Positions 8,836 to 15,445 of a stretch of DNA of 22,806 bases are shown piece by piece. Below the pieces are notes generated by a model. That model searched no databases and was not told where the DNA came from. It saw only the letters and a program-made list of their open reading frames with translations. Each line of letters starts with the position of its first letter. Position 1 is the first letter of the stretch. The translations under genes were made by a program, and so were the position numbers. Origin of the DNA: a virus; the IMG/VR virus record IMGVR_UViG_3300026518_000062, positions 1-22,806 of that record; one strand, 5' to 3'.

Positions 8836-9688
8836 TTTTTTTTGTCTCTTGCTCTGCTTTGTGATTCTAATATTCCATTTTCAAACATATCAACGGCAAA
8901 CATATACTTGAATATGTCTATGTTGTACCCTTTTGCAACCTCTGAAAGCTTATGCCTGTCAATTCCCGTTGTAATTGTTTCCATCCCGCCTATTGAAGTA
9001 GTGAGGTTTGAGTTTGTGGTCAAAAAACTAAATATCTTGTGAGCCAATCTTGATACTTTTGGAATAAAAACAGCCTCTTTGATCTCATCATCATCAAGCT
9101 TTTTAACCTGATTCAGCGTGAGATTTTTTACGGACTCACGTATGACTTGCTTTTGTTCGTCAAAGTACCAAGATTTTATTAGTTTTTTAGGTCTTGACCT
9201 AAACTTGTCATAGTAGCATCATAGGCACTTGCTAGTATCTGTTCTTTCACAAGTACCTGCTCCCACTCTGTAAGCCCTTTCTTTTTTAAGCCTGATATTT
9301 TCCAAACCAAAGAGTCAAGTTTTTTCTCACTATCTGAGTTATTTCCCGCAACTGCTTCCTCCCATAGTTCTTGTATTTCATCAACTTGTTCAAAGTTTGG
9401 CAGGTCGCAGTTTTCAGTACCTTTCGTTTTTTTGAAAGTACCATCTTCATTTCTGACTAGCATTATCTTCTTAGATACTTTATTAAAAAGCTTTGCTATT
9501 TCGATTGCGTCAAAATCTGCAATTTTTAAATCTGTACCTTTGAATAGTTCTTTGATAACCTGAGATTTTTTTACTTTATCGCTTCTTAGCATCTCGTAAA
9601 GCTTCGGCTCTTCTAACGGATTATCACCTACTTTTTTAAATACTTCTTGTAATTCATCTAACAAGATAATTTCTTTTTTGTCTTTCAT
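8832..9688 (-). CDS. GT: Tail assembly chaperone GT, made by -1 frameshift (join 9688-9182, then 9182-8832)
   Basis: The G frame meets A AAA AAC (9188-9182) one codon before its TAA. Slipping back one base continues without a stop through LIKSWYFDEQKQVI... to DKKN* at 8832. This adds 116 residues for a fusion of about 285 aa; lambda GT is 279 aa. The extension has no good start of its own: the only in-frame candidate near its middle is a TTG, and the coding-like stretch reaches right back to the slip site. In lambda, G coats the tape measure and the T part recruits tail tube subunits. The position between tail tube and tape measure fits this role exactly. I saw no strong stem-loop after the slip site. 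Confidence 0.85.
9179..9688 (-). CDS. G: Tail assembly chaperone G
   Basis: This is the zero-frame product of the G/GT pair, 169 aa, ending LGQDLKN*. I chose the ATG at 9688 (MKDKKEIILL) because AGAGAG lies about 7 bases before it. A longer frame from a TTG at 9745 would run into the upstream hairpin and has no ribosome site. The protein is helical, charged and without Cys-rich or membrane segments. Sequence similarity to lambda G is not obvious by eye. The call rests on place, size and the slippery heptamer at its 3' end. It should bind the tape measure during tail assembly and be absent from the finished virion. Confidence 0.8.
   Translation of the reverse strand: MKDKKEIILLDELQEVFKKVGDNPLEEPKLYEMLRSDKVKKSQVIKELFKGTDLKIADFDAIEIAKLFNKVSKKIMLVRNEDGTFKKTKGTENCDLPNFEQVDEIQELWEEAVAGNNSDSEKKLDSLVWKISGLKKKGLTEWEQVLVKEQILASAYDATMTSLGQDLKN
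9182..9188 (-). promoter_or_regulatory. Slippery heptamer A AAA AAC for programmed -1 frameshifting
   Basis: Read on the minus strand in the G frame the codons are CTA AAA AAC TAA, giving the canonical X XXY YYZ heptamer A AAA AAC immediately before the stop. A -1 slip enters the open frame ending at 8832. Long-tailed phages commonly carry such a site in this gene pair; lambda uses G GGA AAG. Confidence 0.85.
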
Positions 9689-9753
9689 AATTTGCTCTCT
9701 TTTTTTTATTTTCTCAATTTTTTCAAGTGCTGGGGAATTGAGCAAAAACCCAG

Positions 9754-9773
9754 CTATCTTAATAAGAAGATAG
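9754..9773 (-). terminator. Terminator-like hairpin after the tail tube gene
   Basis: A perfect 7-bp stem CTATCTT / AAGATAG with a 6-base loop spans the TAA of the tail tube gene. On the minus strand the stem can be extended by CCA/TGG around a bulged C, and GTTTTT follows. The stem is AT-rich, so it may be an attenuator that lowers G/GT and later transcripts relative to the highly needed tube protein, rather than a full stop. Confidence 0.4.
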
Positions 9774-10895
9774 TGGAGAGATTACCTCGTAAGTAACCGA
9801 CTTGTTTGCCTCTGTGTCAAATGCATAGATTGGAATATCAAGCATTGTGCTTTTATTCGTCTCAAAAACTTTATCTACCGCATCCATCTCAAAAGTTGGA
9901 TAGTTGATAGTGATTTTGCATCCGTTTTCTTTTTTGAACTCTATTTTTGCGCTCTGTACTGTGTGTTCTGATGCTCTTTTGTATTTATCAGTATCAAACA
10001 AACATTTTATAGAACCAGAGTTCTCAACCTGCCCTAGGTCGCTGATTTTTTCTCTGTTTAGACCATCTTGAACACTTGCGTTATTAGATGTAGTCATTGC
10101 AAAATCAGTTGTTTGAGCAGCAGCAACACCGTTTATGTAAACAGTGCATTGGTCGATACTATAGGAGTCATTATCTAATGCCACCTCTGATGCGCCAGAT
10201 AGTGCAAGCAGGTTTGTAAATGAGCTATCAAGGATGCTGTCCTCTTTCTTCATACCAACCGTATCTACACTTGATTTTAGCGACATAGCTCCGCCATTTA
10301 GTGATAATGGCAGGGAGTTAATTCTTAGCCCTAAAAATCTTGTGTAAGAGTCAGTCCCGCCTGTACAAGTGTATCCGTCTGTTGCTTCAACTCCGAATGT
10401 ATCCAAACAATCAGCTCTTTCTCCAACATACTTTTTAAGTCGTTTTTGGACATACCACACCACACCACCATCTGTTACAGTTGCCCCATTTGAAACACCA
10501 CTTAAAGATGGCTCTAACGAACCAGAAGTGCCAGCAGTTTTACATACTAATGTATGTGTTCCATCTGAGTGATTTTCCATATCTCCTACTGCGTATGCTG
10601 TTGCAGCAGCCCACGATGTAGTGGTAGCGTCTGTTACAGCTGTTGCCTTACCGATACCGTGATGTAATAAAATTGGCGCATTTTCTGTACTCCAAATAAA
10701 ATCAATATTTCCACCAATATCAAAATTTCCATATGTCTTTCTTGCCGCACCACGACCAGAACCGATTAGCGTATTGACCTCTGATTTTTGAGAAGCTTTT
10801 ACTCCAAAATTTTCAACTTGTAGCGTATAGCAAGTTGGATTAGTTGGAACAGTCGCCTCGTCTGTTTCTTTAAACAAAAGTAGTTTTTGTAACAT
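9759..10895 (-). CDS. V: Major tail tube protein with an inserted binding domain
   Basis: The 378-aa protein sits where lambda V sits, between the U-position gene and G. The framework (YTLQVENFGVKASQKSEV near residue 25; IEFKKENGCKITINYPTFEMDAV and IYAFDTE near the C-terminus) fits the tail tube fold of the Phage_tube_2 type. Residues about 94-148 are an insert: W95, then TAYAVGD, AGTSGSLEP, DGGVVWYV. This 'W...Y..Gd......GtSG..P......DGg.vW' pattern is familiar from decoration domains of phage tail proteins and would protrude from the tube surface. The ATG follows AAAAGGAAAAAAG. It polymerises as hexameric rings around the tape measure. High expression is expected. Confidence 0.85.
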   Translation of the reverse strand: MLQKLLLFKETDEATVPTNPTCYTLQVENFGVKASQKSEVNTLIGSGRGAARKTYGNFDIGGNIDFIWSTENAPILLHHGIGKATAVTDATTTSWAAATAYAVGDMENHSDGTHTLVCKTAGTSGSLEPSLSGVSNGATVTDGGVVWYVQKRLKKYVGERADCLDTFGVEATDGYTCTGGTDSYTRFLGLRINSLPLSLNGGAMSLKSSVDTVGMKKEDSILDSSFTNLLALSGASEVALDNDSYSIDQCTVYINGVAAAQTTDFAMTTSNNASVQDGLNREKISDLGQVENSGSIKCLFDTDKYKRASEHTVQSAKIEFKKENGCKITINYPTFEMDAVDKVFETNKSTMLDIPIYAFDTEANKSVTYEVISPLSSY

Positions 10896-10906
10896 CTTTT
10901 TTCCTT

Positions 10907-11374
10907 TTATAAATAATTTTCATTTGAGACACGAAGAGTAACAATCGCTTGTATATCTTCCGCCTCTCCAACCTCTGTGATTAGAATGTTATAGTTTGAA
11001 ACATATAAGCTTCTATCTCCATCCACCCCAACACACACTAAAGTTTCTTTTATATCTTTTAATGCCTCTAGTGCCAATTCTTCCGCAAAAGAAACCTCTT
11101 CAACGTAGTTTATTCCGTTTGCGTCTGTTTTAGGCTCTCCATAGTACAGAGACACTATAAATTGCAATATATAGTCATTATTACTGTTTTCGTCAAACGT
11201 AGAGTTGAATTTATGAAATGCGATATATGGAGTTTTCTCCTCTTCATAAAGAATTGATGTATCCATATAAAAATTCAACTCCTCTCCGATAAGAGAAAGA
11301 GATTTGTTTTTAAAATCAATGCTGTTTTTTAGCGATGATGTTATTACAGATTGGATAGCGGATAAACTATGCAA
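10907..11374 (-). CDS. U: Probable tail terminator protein (U position)
   Basis: The 155-aa protein occupies the place of lambda U, between the Z-like and tail tube genes. Sequence similarity to U is weak. The pattern of an N-terminal helix (SAIQSVITSSL), a strand pair (PYIAFHKFN, DYILQFIVSLYY), a central helix (FAEELALEALKDI) and a closing strand (AIVTLRVSNENY) fits the alpha/beta fold of tail terminators. These cap the tube at its head-proximal end. The start is TTG, chosen because AGAGG lies 6 bases before it. It overlaps the 3' end of the Z-like gene by 8 bases. Identification rests mostly on gene order. Confidence 0.65.
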   Translation of the reverse strand: MHSLSAIQSVITSSLKNSIDFKNKSLSLIGEELNFYMDTSILYEEEKTPYIAFHKFNSTFDENSNNDYILQFIVSLYYGEPKTDANGINYVEEVSFAEELALEALKDIKETLVCVGVDGDRSLYVSNYNILITEVGEAEDIQAIVTLRVSNENYL

Positions 11375-12017
11375 ATTTCACCTCTCTTACGTGTACGTTA
11401 GCCCTATCAACTGCCCGTCCTAATATTTTAGAGTATGTGTTCGTCATTGCATCCTCGATCGCAGATTTGCTTGATGCATATCCTTTTTCCATAAACTTGT
11501 ACCCAACATATCTAGCATTACTAAATCTTTGAGCAGAAGCATCGCTGCCATTTCTCGTGTAGTATTCGTTTATTTCACCGCTGTTCAGCTTGTTTAAGAT
11601 TGCTTGTGTCGCTTTTGATATGCCTTTAAGCTTAATACTTCCTGATGGTTTTCCGTCACGGTACATTACCATATTTGCATCCCTGTGCGCTCCGCCAACT
11701 ACAACTGTTGTGGATTTATTTCCCATATAGGATGTGATAAAGTTTGACATAGAGTCAGGATTTGCCATCCCACCTTTACTTGACTTTCTCAGCCCAAGTT
11801 CTCGGAGGTCTTTTCTTTTCCATATCCTATGCTTCCCATTAACCCATTCCTGTTCCCAATGGTGCGAAGACCGCTTCATTTCATTTCTTGCGTTCTTTCT
11901 CAGAATATCGCCAGCAATACTCAAAGCCTCACGAGCAGAGCCATAGTTAAGCTTTACAATTTCATCAAGCATCGGAGTAACACCATCAAAAATGTTTAAT
12001 TTTATAGATGTACTCAT
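11367..12017 (-). CDS. Z: Minor tail protein Z-like (tail completion)
   Basis: The 216-aa basic protein follows the FII-like gene with an ATGA overlap, the same order as in lambda. Its first 60 residues contain a helix pair (VKLNYGSAREALSIAGDILRKNAR). The C-terminal part has GYKFMEKGYASSKSAIEDAM, which resembles the 'FM..a.......i..am' segment of the HK97 gp10 / lambda Z group. Z acts at the top of the tail so that it can join the head and deliver DNA. AAGGAG precedes the ATG. The family assignment is moderately sure; the position is strong support. Confidence 0.65.
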   Translation of the reverse strand: MSTSIKLNIFDGVTPMLDEIVKLNYGSAREALSIAGDILRKNARNEMKRSSHHWEQEWVNGKHRIWKRKDLRELGLRKSSKGGMANPDSMSNFITSYMGNKSTTVVVGGAHRDANMVMYRDGKPSGSIKLKGISKATQAILNKLNSGEINEYYTRNGSDASAQRFSNARYVGYKFMEKGYASSKSAIEDAMTNTYSKILGRAVDRANVHVREVKFA

Positions 12018-12373
12018 TTTGTTCTCCTTGCGCTTCTGTTTCCGCTATGGTGTCTGTTCCCACTACACACTAGGTCGTAGATATAGTTCCCTCTAAACCA
12101 CAGTACGTAAAATTTACTTCCATTGTAAGTTATCTTGTCTCCACGTTTAGGCGTTACCCCTTTTGTGTCAACACTCAAAAAGCTAATTTGATCGTCTATG
12201 GTTTCAATATCAGAGTTTCCTTTTTCAACTCTAAAATCTCCATTAGAAACAAACGCATTAGTGTCAAACGCACTTGCAGCATCTACAGGAAAATATGAGA
12301 TTGACTCCCCAAATCCTTTAGAGTCGTTCACTTGCAACAATTCTAAATCTTTTGCGAAGTAATTTAATCCCAC
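12014..12373 (-). CDS. FII: Head-tail joining protein FII-like
   Basis: The 119-aa protein carries FLSVDTKGVTPKRGDKITYNG followed by FYVLWF and YDLVCS. This is the 'd..gv.P..GD.i...g..Y.v......y.l' strand pattern of small head-tail connector proteins such as lambda FII. These seat on the portal-W complex and accept the tail. The start is GTG, chosen because AAGGA lies 6 bases before it. Its G is shared with the TAG of the 46-aa gene, and its TGA overlaps the Z-like ATG as ATGA. The very basic C-terminus (GNRSARRTK) falls in the coupling region. The call rests on motif plus order. Confidence 0.65.
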   Translation of the reverse strand: MGLNYFAKDLELLQVNDSKGFGESISYFPVDAASAFDTNAFVSNGDFRVEKGNSDIETIDDQISFLSVDTKGVTPKRGDKITYNGSKFYVLWFRGNYIYDLVCSGNRHHSGNRSARRTK

Positions 12374-12513
12374 TACTTTTCCTTATTCTCTTTAACGCAT
12401 TTTTGGTTTTCTTTTAAATCAAAAAAGATTGACTCGCTCACATTAAGCTTTTCGCCTTTTTTGATAGCCTTGCCATTAACAATACCATCTTTCGTAAAAA
12501 TGACTTTTTTCAT
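12373..12513 (-). CDS. 46-aa protein between the FI-position and FII-like genes
   Basis: This short gene reads MKKVIFTKDGIVNG... and ends VKENKEK. It begins two bases after the stop of the coiled-coil gene and its TAG shares a base with the GTG of the FII-like gene, so it fills the interval exactly. AAAGG lies before the ATG. The outline (K-V-I-F-x(5)-V-N-G-K-x(3)-K-G-E-x-L-x-V) resembles the small phage module 'kv.fl....ydG..y.pGe...v.e..a..L' often found near head-completion genes. Lambda has no gene at this spot. Its function is unknown; a head-completion or packaging accessory role is an inference from place. Confidence 0.65.
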   Translation of the reverse strand: MKKVIFTKDGIVNGKAIKKGEKLNVSESIFFDLKENQKCVKENKEK

Positions 12514-12514
12514 A

Positions 12515-12799
12515 CTATTTGCCTTTTTTTAAGGTGGCAATCTCTTTTGTAAGTTTTTCAACATCAGCCGTAAGTTTTTCATTTTCAGAAACGAGTTTTT
12601 CATTTTCAGAAACGAGTTTTTCATTTTCAGCCAGAAGTTCTTTTGCATCTTTAGACACCTTTAAATTTACTTCTTTTGCTAACCCCTCTTCAATAAGAGA
12701 CTCAGCCACTTTTTTAGAGATACATCCTTTTCCATTCCCTACTTCTACGATTTCCCCATAAGAGAAACCGCCTGTGATACAGTCAAGTTGAATTTTCAT
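12515..12799 (-). CDS. Coiled-coil protein at the lambda FI position (94 aa)
   Basis: The first 44 residues (GEIVEVG...ISKKVAESLIEEGLAKEV) look like a small beta-plus-helix module, similar in outline to the C-terminal part of lambda FI. Residues about 50-92 form a heptad coiled coil with the exact unit KLVSENE repeated. The repeat is visible in the DNA as a 21-bp tandem repeat. It follows the major capsid gene with GTAAGGAG before its ATG. In lambda FI helps terminase find the prohead; this protein has the same place but a different build, so only the position is shared with confidence. The C-terminal coil suggests oligomerisation. Confidence 0.75.
   Translation of the reverse strand: MKIQLDCITGGFSYGEIVEVGNGKGCISKKVAESLIEEGLAKEVNLKVSKDAKELLAENEKLVSENEKLVSENEKLTADVEKLTKEIATLKKGK
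12573..12630. repeat. 21-bp tandem repeat (about 2.8 copies) inside the coiled-coil gene
   Basis: Two identical 21-bp units (12573-12593 and 12594-12614) and 16 bases of a third follow each other. Each unit encodes one heptad, KLVSENE on the minus strand. Identity at the DNA level suggests recent duplication and possible length variation between strains. Confidence 0.9.
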
Positions 12800-12809
12800 A
12801 ACTTACTCC

Positions 12810-13895
12810 TTACGCTACAAGTGTTGCTTTAATAGAGATAAAAGCTTTTGGCTGATTCATTGTAGGAAGTGGGCTTGAGCGGTAGTATCTTTTGATACCA
12901 GCAGGGTCTTTTTTGATTTCACCATCAATCCACTCTTTTCCGACAAAACCTACAATCTCAACATTCGCACCATCGCCTTGTGCTACAGGAATATTCCCGT
13001 ATTGGATTTGAGCATTTTCTTGATTGTAGCGTTTGAAGCCAACCGCATAGTTTTTATCAAGGTAGTAAACATCTGCACTACCGTCATTGTATTGATCGAT
13101 GTCTGCATAGATTTCAAGAGCTTTTCCGTACACACCTAGAGTAGTACCGATAAACAAGAAAGTATCTGTTGATTTTGCAGCTTTTTCCTCTTTTGTTGCA
13201 ATACTAAAGTTTGCACTATTCCCACTTGATGAGTTGTCGTTTGTAAGTGTATTTGGATTTGTGATGAACGCTTTGTTTGCTTCAAAACCAAGCACAAAAG
13301 TATCTGCCCCATACGCACCCATATTAAGGGCTGCCAACTCAAGTTGTTCCACAGGATTTGCAGAAGTAGATTTCCATTGGTATTGTCCGTCTGTAGAGTT
13401 ATCATTAACAACTTTATTTGTGAGACCATAGTCAATTTCATCTGTTTTTCCATCAGCAGCAGACACAACAACTTTACCAGAAGTTAGTACATCATACGCA
13501 GATTTTTTTACAAGTCTCTCGCCACGTTTTTTAAGTTTACCAAAACCTTTTGCATCTTCTTCAATAGCCATCTGTTCCACAGCAGAGATACCTTTTAGTG
13601 AACCATCAACTGTCTCACCGATACGTTTTTTATTAAGATTAATCGGAGCATCAACAATGCTTTCATTGATTTGCATAGGATTTACTGTAACAGTTTTAAA
13701 CCCGTCTTTAGATACTATATTTGATTGCTTTAAAAAACTTCCTTTTAATGCAATATCAGCACCACCATCATACACATCAAACTCTACCTTTTGAGAGTCG
13801 TGTTCATACTCTACAGGAAACGCCATATCAAGGATTTTTCTATCCACCGTTTTCATCATTGCAACTACTGCAACTACGCTTGTTTTTACTGCCAT
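12810..13895 (-). CDS. E: Major capsid protein (lambda E type)
   Basis: The 361-aa protein matches the Phage_cap_E family in length and layout. After an N-terminal arm come KILDMAFPVEYEHDSQKVEFDVYDGG and ADIALKGSFL, then TVTVNPMQINESIVDA, then a helix with IAVEQ-like residues (SAVEQMAIEEDAKGFGKLKKR). The C-terminal half carries NQENAQIQYGNI and KRYYRSSPLPTM, as in E-type capsids. It forms the HK97-fold shell. It lies directly after the D decoration gene, 10 bases away, with TAGGAG before the ATG. Confidence 0.88.
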   Translation of the reverse strand: MAVKTSVVAVVAMMKTVDRKILDMAFPVEYEHDSQKVEFDVYDGGADIALKGSFLKQSNIVSKDGFKTVTVNPMQINESIVDAPINLNKKRIGETVDGSLKGISAVEQMAIEEDAKGFGKLKKRGERLVKKSAYDVLTSGKVVVSAADGKTDEIDYGLTNKVVNDNSTDGQYQWKSTSANPVEQLELAALNMGAYGADTFVLGFEANKAFITNPNTLTNDNSSSGNSANFSIATKEEKAAKSTDTFLFIGTTLGVYGKALEIYADIDQYNDGSADVYYLDKNYAVGFKRYNQENAQIQYGNIPVAQGDGANVEIVGFVGKEWIDGEIKKDPAGIKRYYRSSPLPTMNQPKAFISIKATLVA

Positions 13896-13905
13896 TTTCT
13901 TACTC

Positions 13906-14235
13906 CTAGTCCATCAAGAAGATGCTTTTTGCATCTAGTGCGTCTCTTACTTCTGCATCTGTTCCATCAAAGAAATTAACCTCTGATGCTTTAATATCTG
14001 CATCTCTGTAAGCCAAACCAACAACATCGCCAGCACTCGCATCAACATCCTCTACCATTACTGTGTATGGAACTTTCCCTGTTGCAAATGGAACTACTTT
14101 TGTAGTAGCCGTATCATCGAATCTCACTAAGTCGCCACGACTTACTGTGTTTCCTGCCAATACTGTAACTTTTTTTACTTTTCTAACCTCGACATCTAAA
14201 TTGTCGATTGATTCAACTGTCGTTACTAAAGCCAT
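13906..14235 (-). CDS. D: Head decoration protein D
   Basis: The 109-aa protein fits the lambda D family (lambda D is 110 aa). It has the conserved beta pattern VLAGNTVSRGDLVRF near residues 26-40, then TGKVPYTVMVEDVDASAGD and VGLAYRDADIKASEV, with a C-terminal DALDAKSIFLMD. D trimers lock onto the expanded capsid and stabilise it against DNA pressure. AAGGAG lies before the ATG, between the protease/scaffold and capsid genes as in lambda. Confidence 0.88.
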   Translation of the reverse strand: MALVTTVESIDNLDVEVRKVKKVTVLAGNTVSRGDLVRFDDTATTKVVPFATGKVPYTVMVEDVDASAGDVVGLAYRDADIKASEVNFFDGTDAEVRDALDAKSIFLMD

Positions 14236-14245
14236 AAATTACTCC

Positions 14246-14614
14246 TTATACGCTTAGTTTTTTAGCGATTGCTGCCGCTAATTCTGTATCGGAAACTCTT
14301 GCATCTGCTTCCAAGTCTCCTTGAGGTGATGCGCCACCTGATTTGATAGCATCTAGTGCCACAATACCAGCTTCGCCAACTGTCTCTTTCTCCATCATTG
14401 CCATAGCTGTCTCTTTTGAAACGCCATGCTCATAAGCCATTGCCACAATGCTTTTTAAAGTTGCTACTTTTTCAGCACCAGCTTCGCCTAATGCAGATAA
14501 TTTCGCAGTAAGTTCTGCTTTCTCATCTGTTAGCTTCCCAAGTGATGCAGTAGCCTCGTCTAATTTAGCTTGAACAGCATCTAAATCTTCCTGAGTGATT
14601 GCAGTTTCTTGCAT
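14246..14614 (-). CDS. nu3: Internal in-frame scaffold protein (Nu3-like)
   Basis: An ATG inside the protease gene (codon 278) has an ideal ribosome site AAGGAG with 5 bases between. Starting there gives a 122-residue protein in the same frame that begins MQETAITQED. It has an N-terminal coiled coil (LDAVQAKLDEATASLGKLTD, KAELTAKLSALGEAG) and a C-terminal helix region. Lambda uses the same plan: Nu3 starts inside C and shares its C-terminus. The scaffold would guide capsid assembly and then be degraded. No sequence similarity to Nu3 is claimed; the evidence is the start site, helical content and gene order. Confidence 0.75.
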   Translation of the reverse strand: MQETAITQEDLDAVQAKLDEATASLGKLTDEKAELTAKLSALGEAGAEKVATLKSIVAMAYEHGVSKETAMAMMEKETVGEAGIVALDAIKSGGASPQGDLEADARVSDTELAAAIAKKLSV

Positions 14615-15445
14615 ATCTTCTCCTTGTAAATTTGATTTTTCTATTTTGTAGGCTACGTTACCAGTGGGCATAGATGCCACGCTTTGAGATAAAATATCTT
14701 TAAAAGTAGTTATCCCGTTGATAAAGCCCGCTTGGAGTGCGTCTTTTGCAAAGATTACATCTCCATTATTAAAAACTGATTTTATTTTCTCTGCATCAAA
14801 GCCTGTGTTCGCTTCAACCCTTGCGTAGAAAATAGCCTCATATTCATCAATAGTGCGCTTTATCTTCGCTTCGCAGTCTCCATTCAGCCCACAAGATTTA
14901 TTGTCGGCATTTTTTGACACTATCGTTACTGTTTTGCTTTCCTCATCACTTTTTAGGAATGTAACTATCACACCAATAGATCCTAACTGTGTTGGTTCAG
15001 TTGCATATACTTCATCGGCAGCAGTAAACGCCCAAATCCCAGCACTTGCACCTAAATTTTCATACAGAGTGATTGTTTTTTTGCTTGAATTGGAGATACG
15101 TGTTTGCACCTCATCTACGCCTGCTACTGCTCCGCCTGCCGTATCTACTCTAAATAAGATAGTGTCCACTTTGCTGTCGCTCTCTGCGCTATCAATTGCT
15201 TTCACTATTTTTTCGTATGAAGCTACACTCATACATAGTCCACTCATATCACGTTTATACATTGCACCATCAATAGAAATAACAGCTACGTTTTCAACTA
15301 CTTCATACTCTACTGAGTTATTTGCCACATTTTCTACTCTTGCCACATCGCCTGCGTTTAGAACACTAACTACGTTTTCCATAGCTTTTGGCAAGACTGC
15401 AAAAGGCTGTGAGCTAAGTTCAGCTTTAATATAGTCGCCTCTCAT
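14246..15445 (-). CDS. C: S49-family prohead protease (lambda C type) with C-terminal scaffold
   Basis: The 399-aa protein has the S49/ClpP-fold core. VISIDGAMYK lies at about 55-64, then ILFRVDTAGGAVAG (97-110), then ENLGASAGIWAFTAADEVYATEP (129-151) with the likely nucleophile Ser134 in ASAG, and GSIGVI (155-160). A basic residue for the Ser-Lys pair lies further on and cannot be fixed by eye. Residues 278-399 are a coiled-coil tail that doubles as scaffold. The enzyme matures the prohead, cutting scaffold and portal. The ATG shares its A with the portal TAA. AGGAGG lies in the end of the portal gene. Confidence 0.88.
   Translation of the reverse strand: MRGDYIKAELSSQPFAVLPKAMENVVSVLNAGDVARVENVANNSVEYEVVENVAVISIDGAMYKRDMSGLCMSVASYEKIVKAIDSAESDSKVDTILFRVDTAGGAVAGVDEVQTRISNSSKKTITLYENLGASAGIWAFTAADEVYATEPTQLGSIGVIVTFLKSDEESKTVTIVSKNADNKSCGLNGDCEAKIKRTIDEYEAIFYARVEANTGFDAEKIKSVFNNGDVIFAKDALQAGFINGITTFKDILSQSVASMPTGNVAYKIEKSNLQGEDMQETAITQEDLDAVQAKLDEATASLGKLTDEKAELTAKLSALGEAGAEKVATLKSIVAMAYEHGVSKETAMAMMEKETVGEAGIVALDAIKSGGASPQGDLEADARVSDTELAAAIAKKLSV
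14620..14625 (-). promoter_or_regulatory. Strong internal ribosome-binding site for the scaffold
   Basis: AAGGAG on the minus strand sits inside the protease coding region, 5 bases before the in-frame ATG at 14614. No such signal is needed for the protease itself, which makes separate internal initiation likely. Confidence 0.75.

Noticed and set aside
8832-9047. Separate 71-aa gene starting at TTG 9047
   Set aside because: The coding-like frame reaches back without a stop to the slippery heptamer, so it is the 3' part of the GT fusion and not an independent gene.
9689-9745. Upstream TTG extension of gene G
   Set aside because: It has no ribosome site and enters the hairpin zone. The ATG at 9688 has AGAGAG at a good distance.
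14853-15434. Open frame of 193 codons on the plus strand
   Set aside because: It lies wholly opposite the S49 protease gene, has Ser/Thr-rich mirror composition and no ribosome site or family motif.
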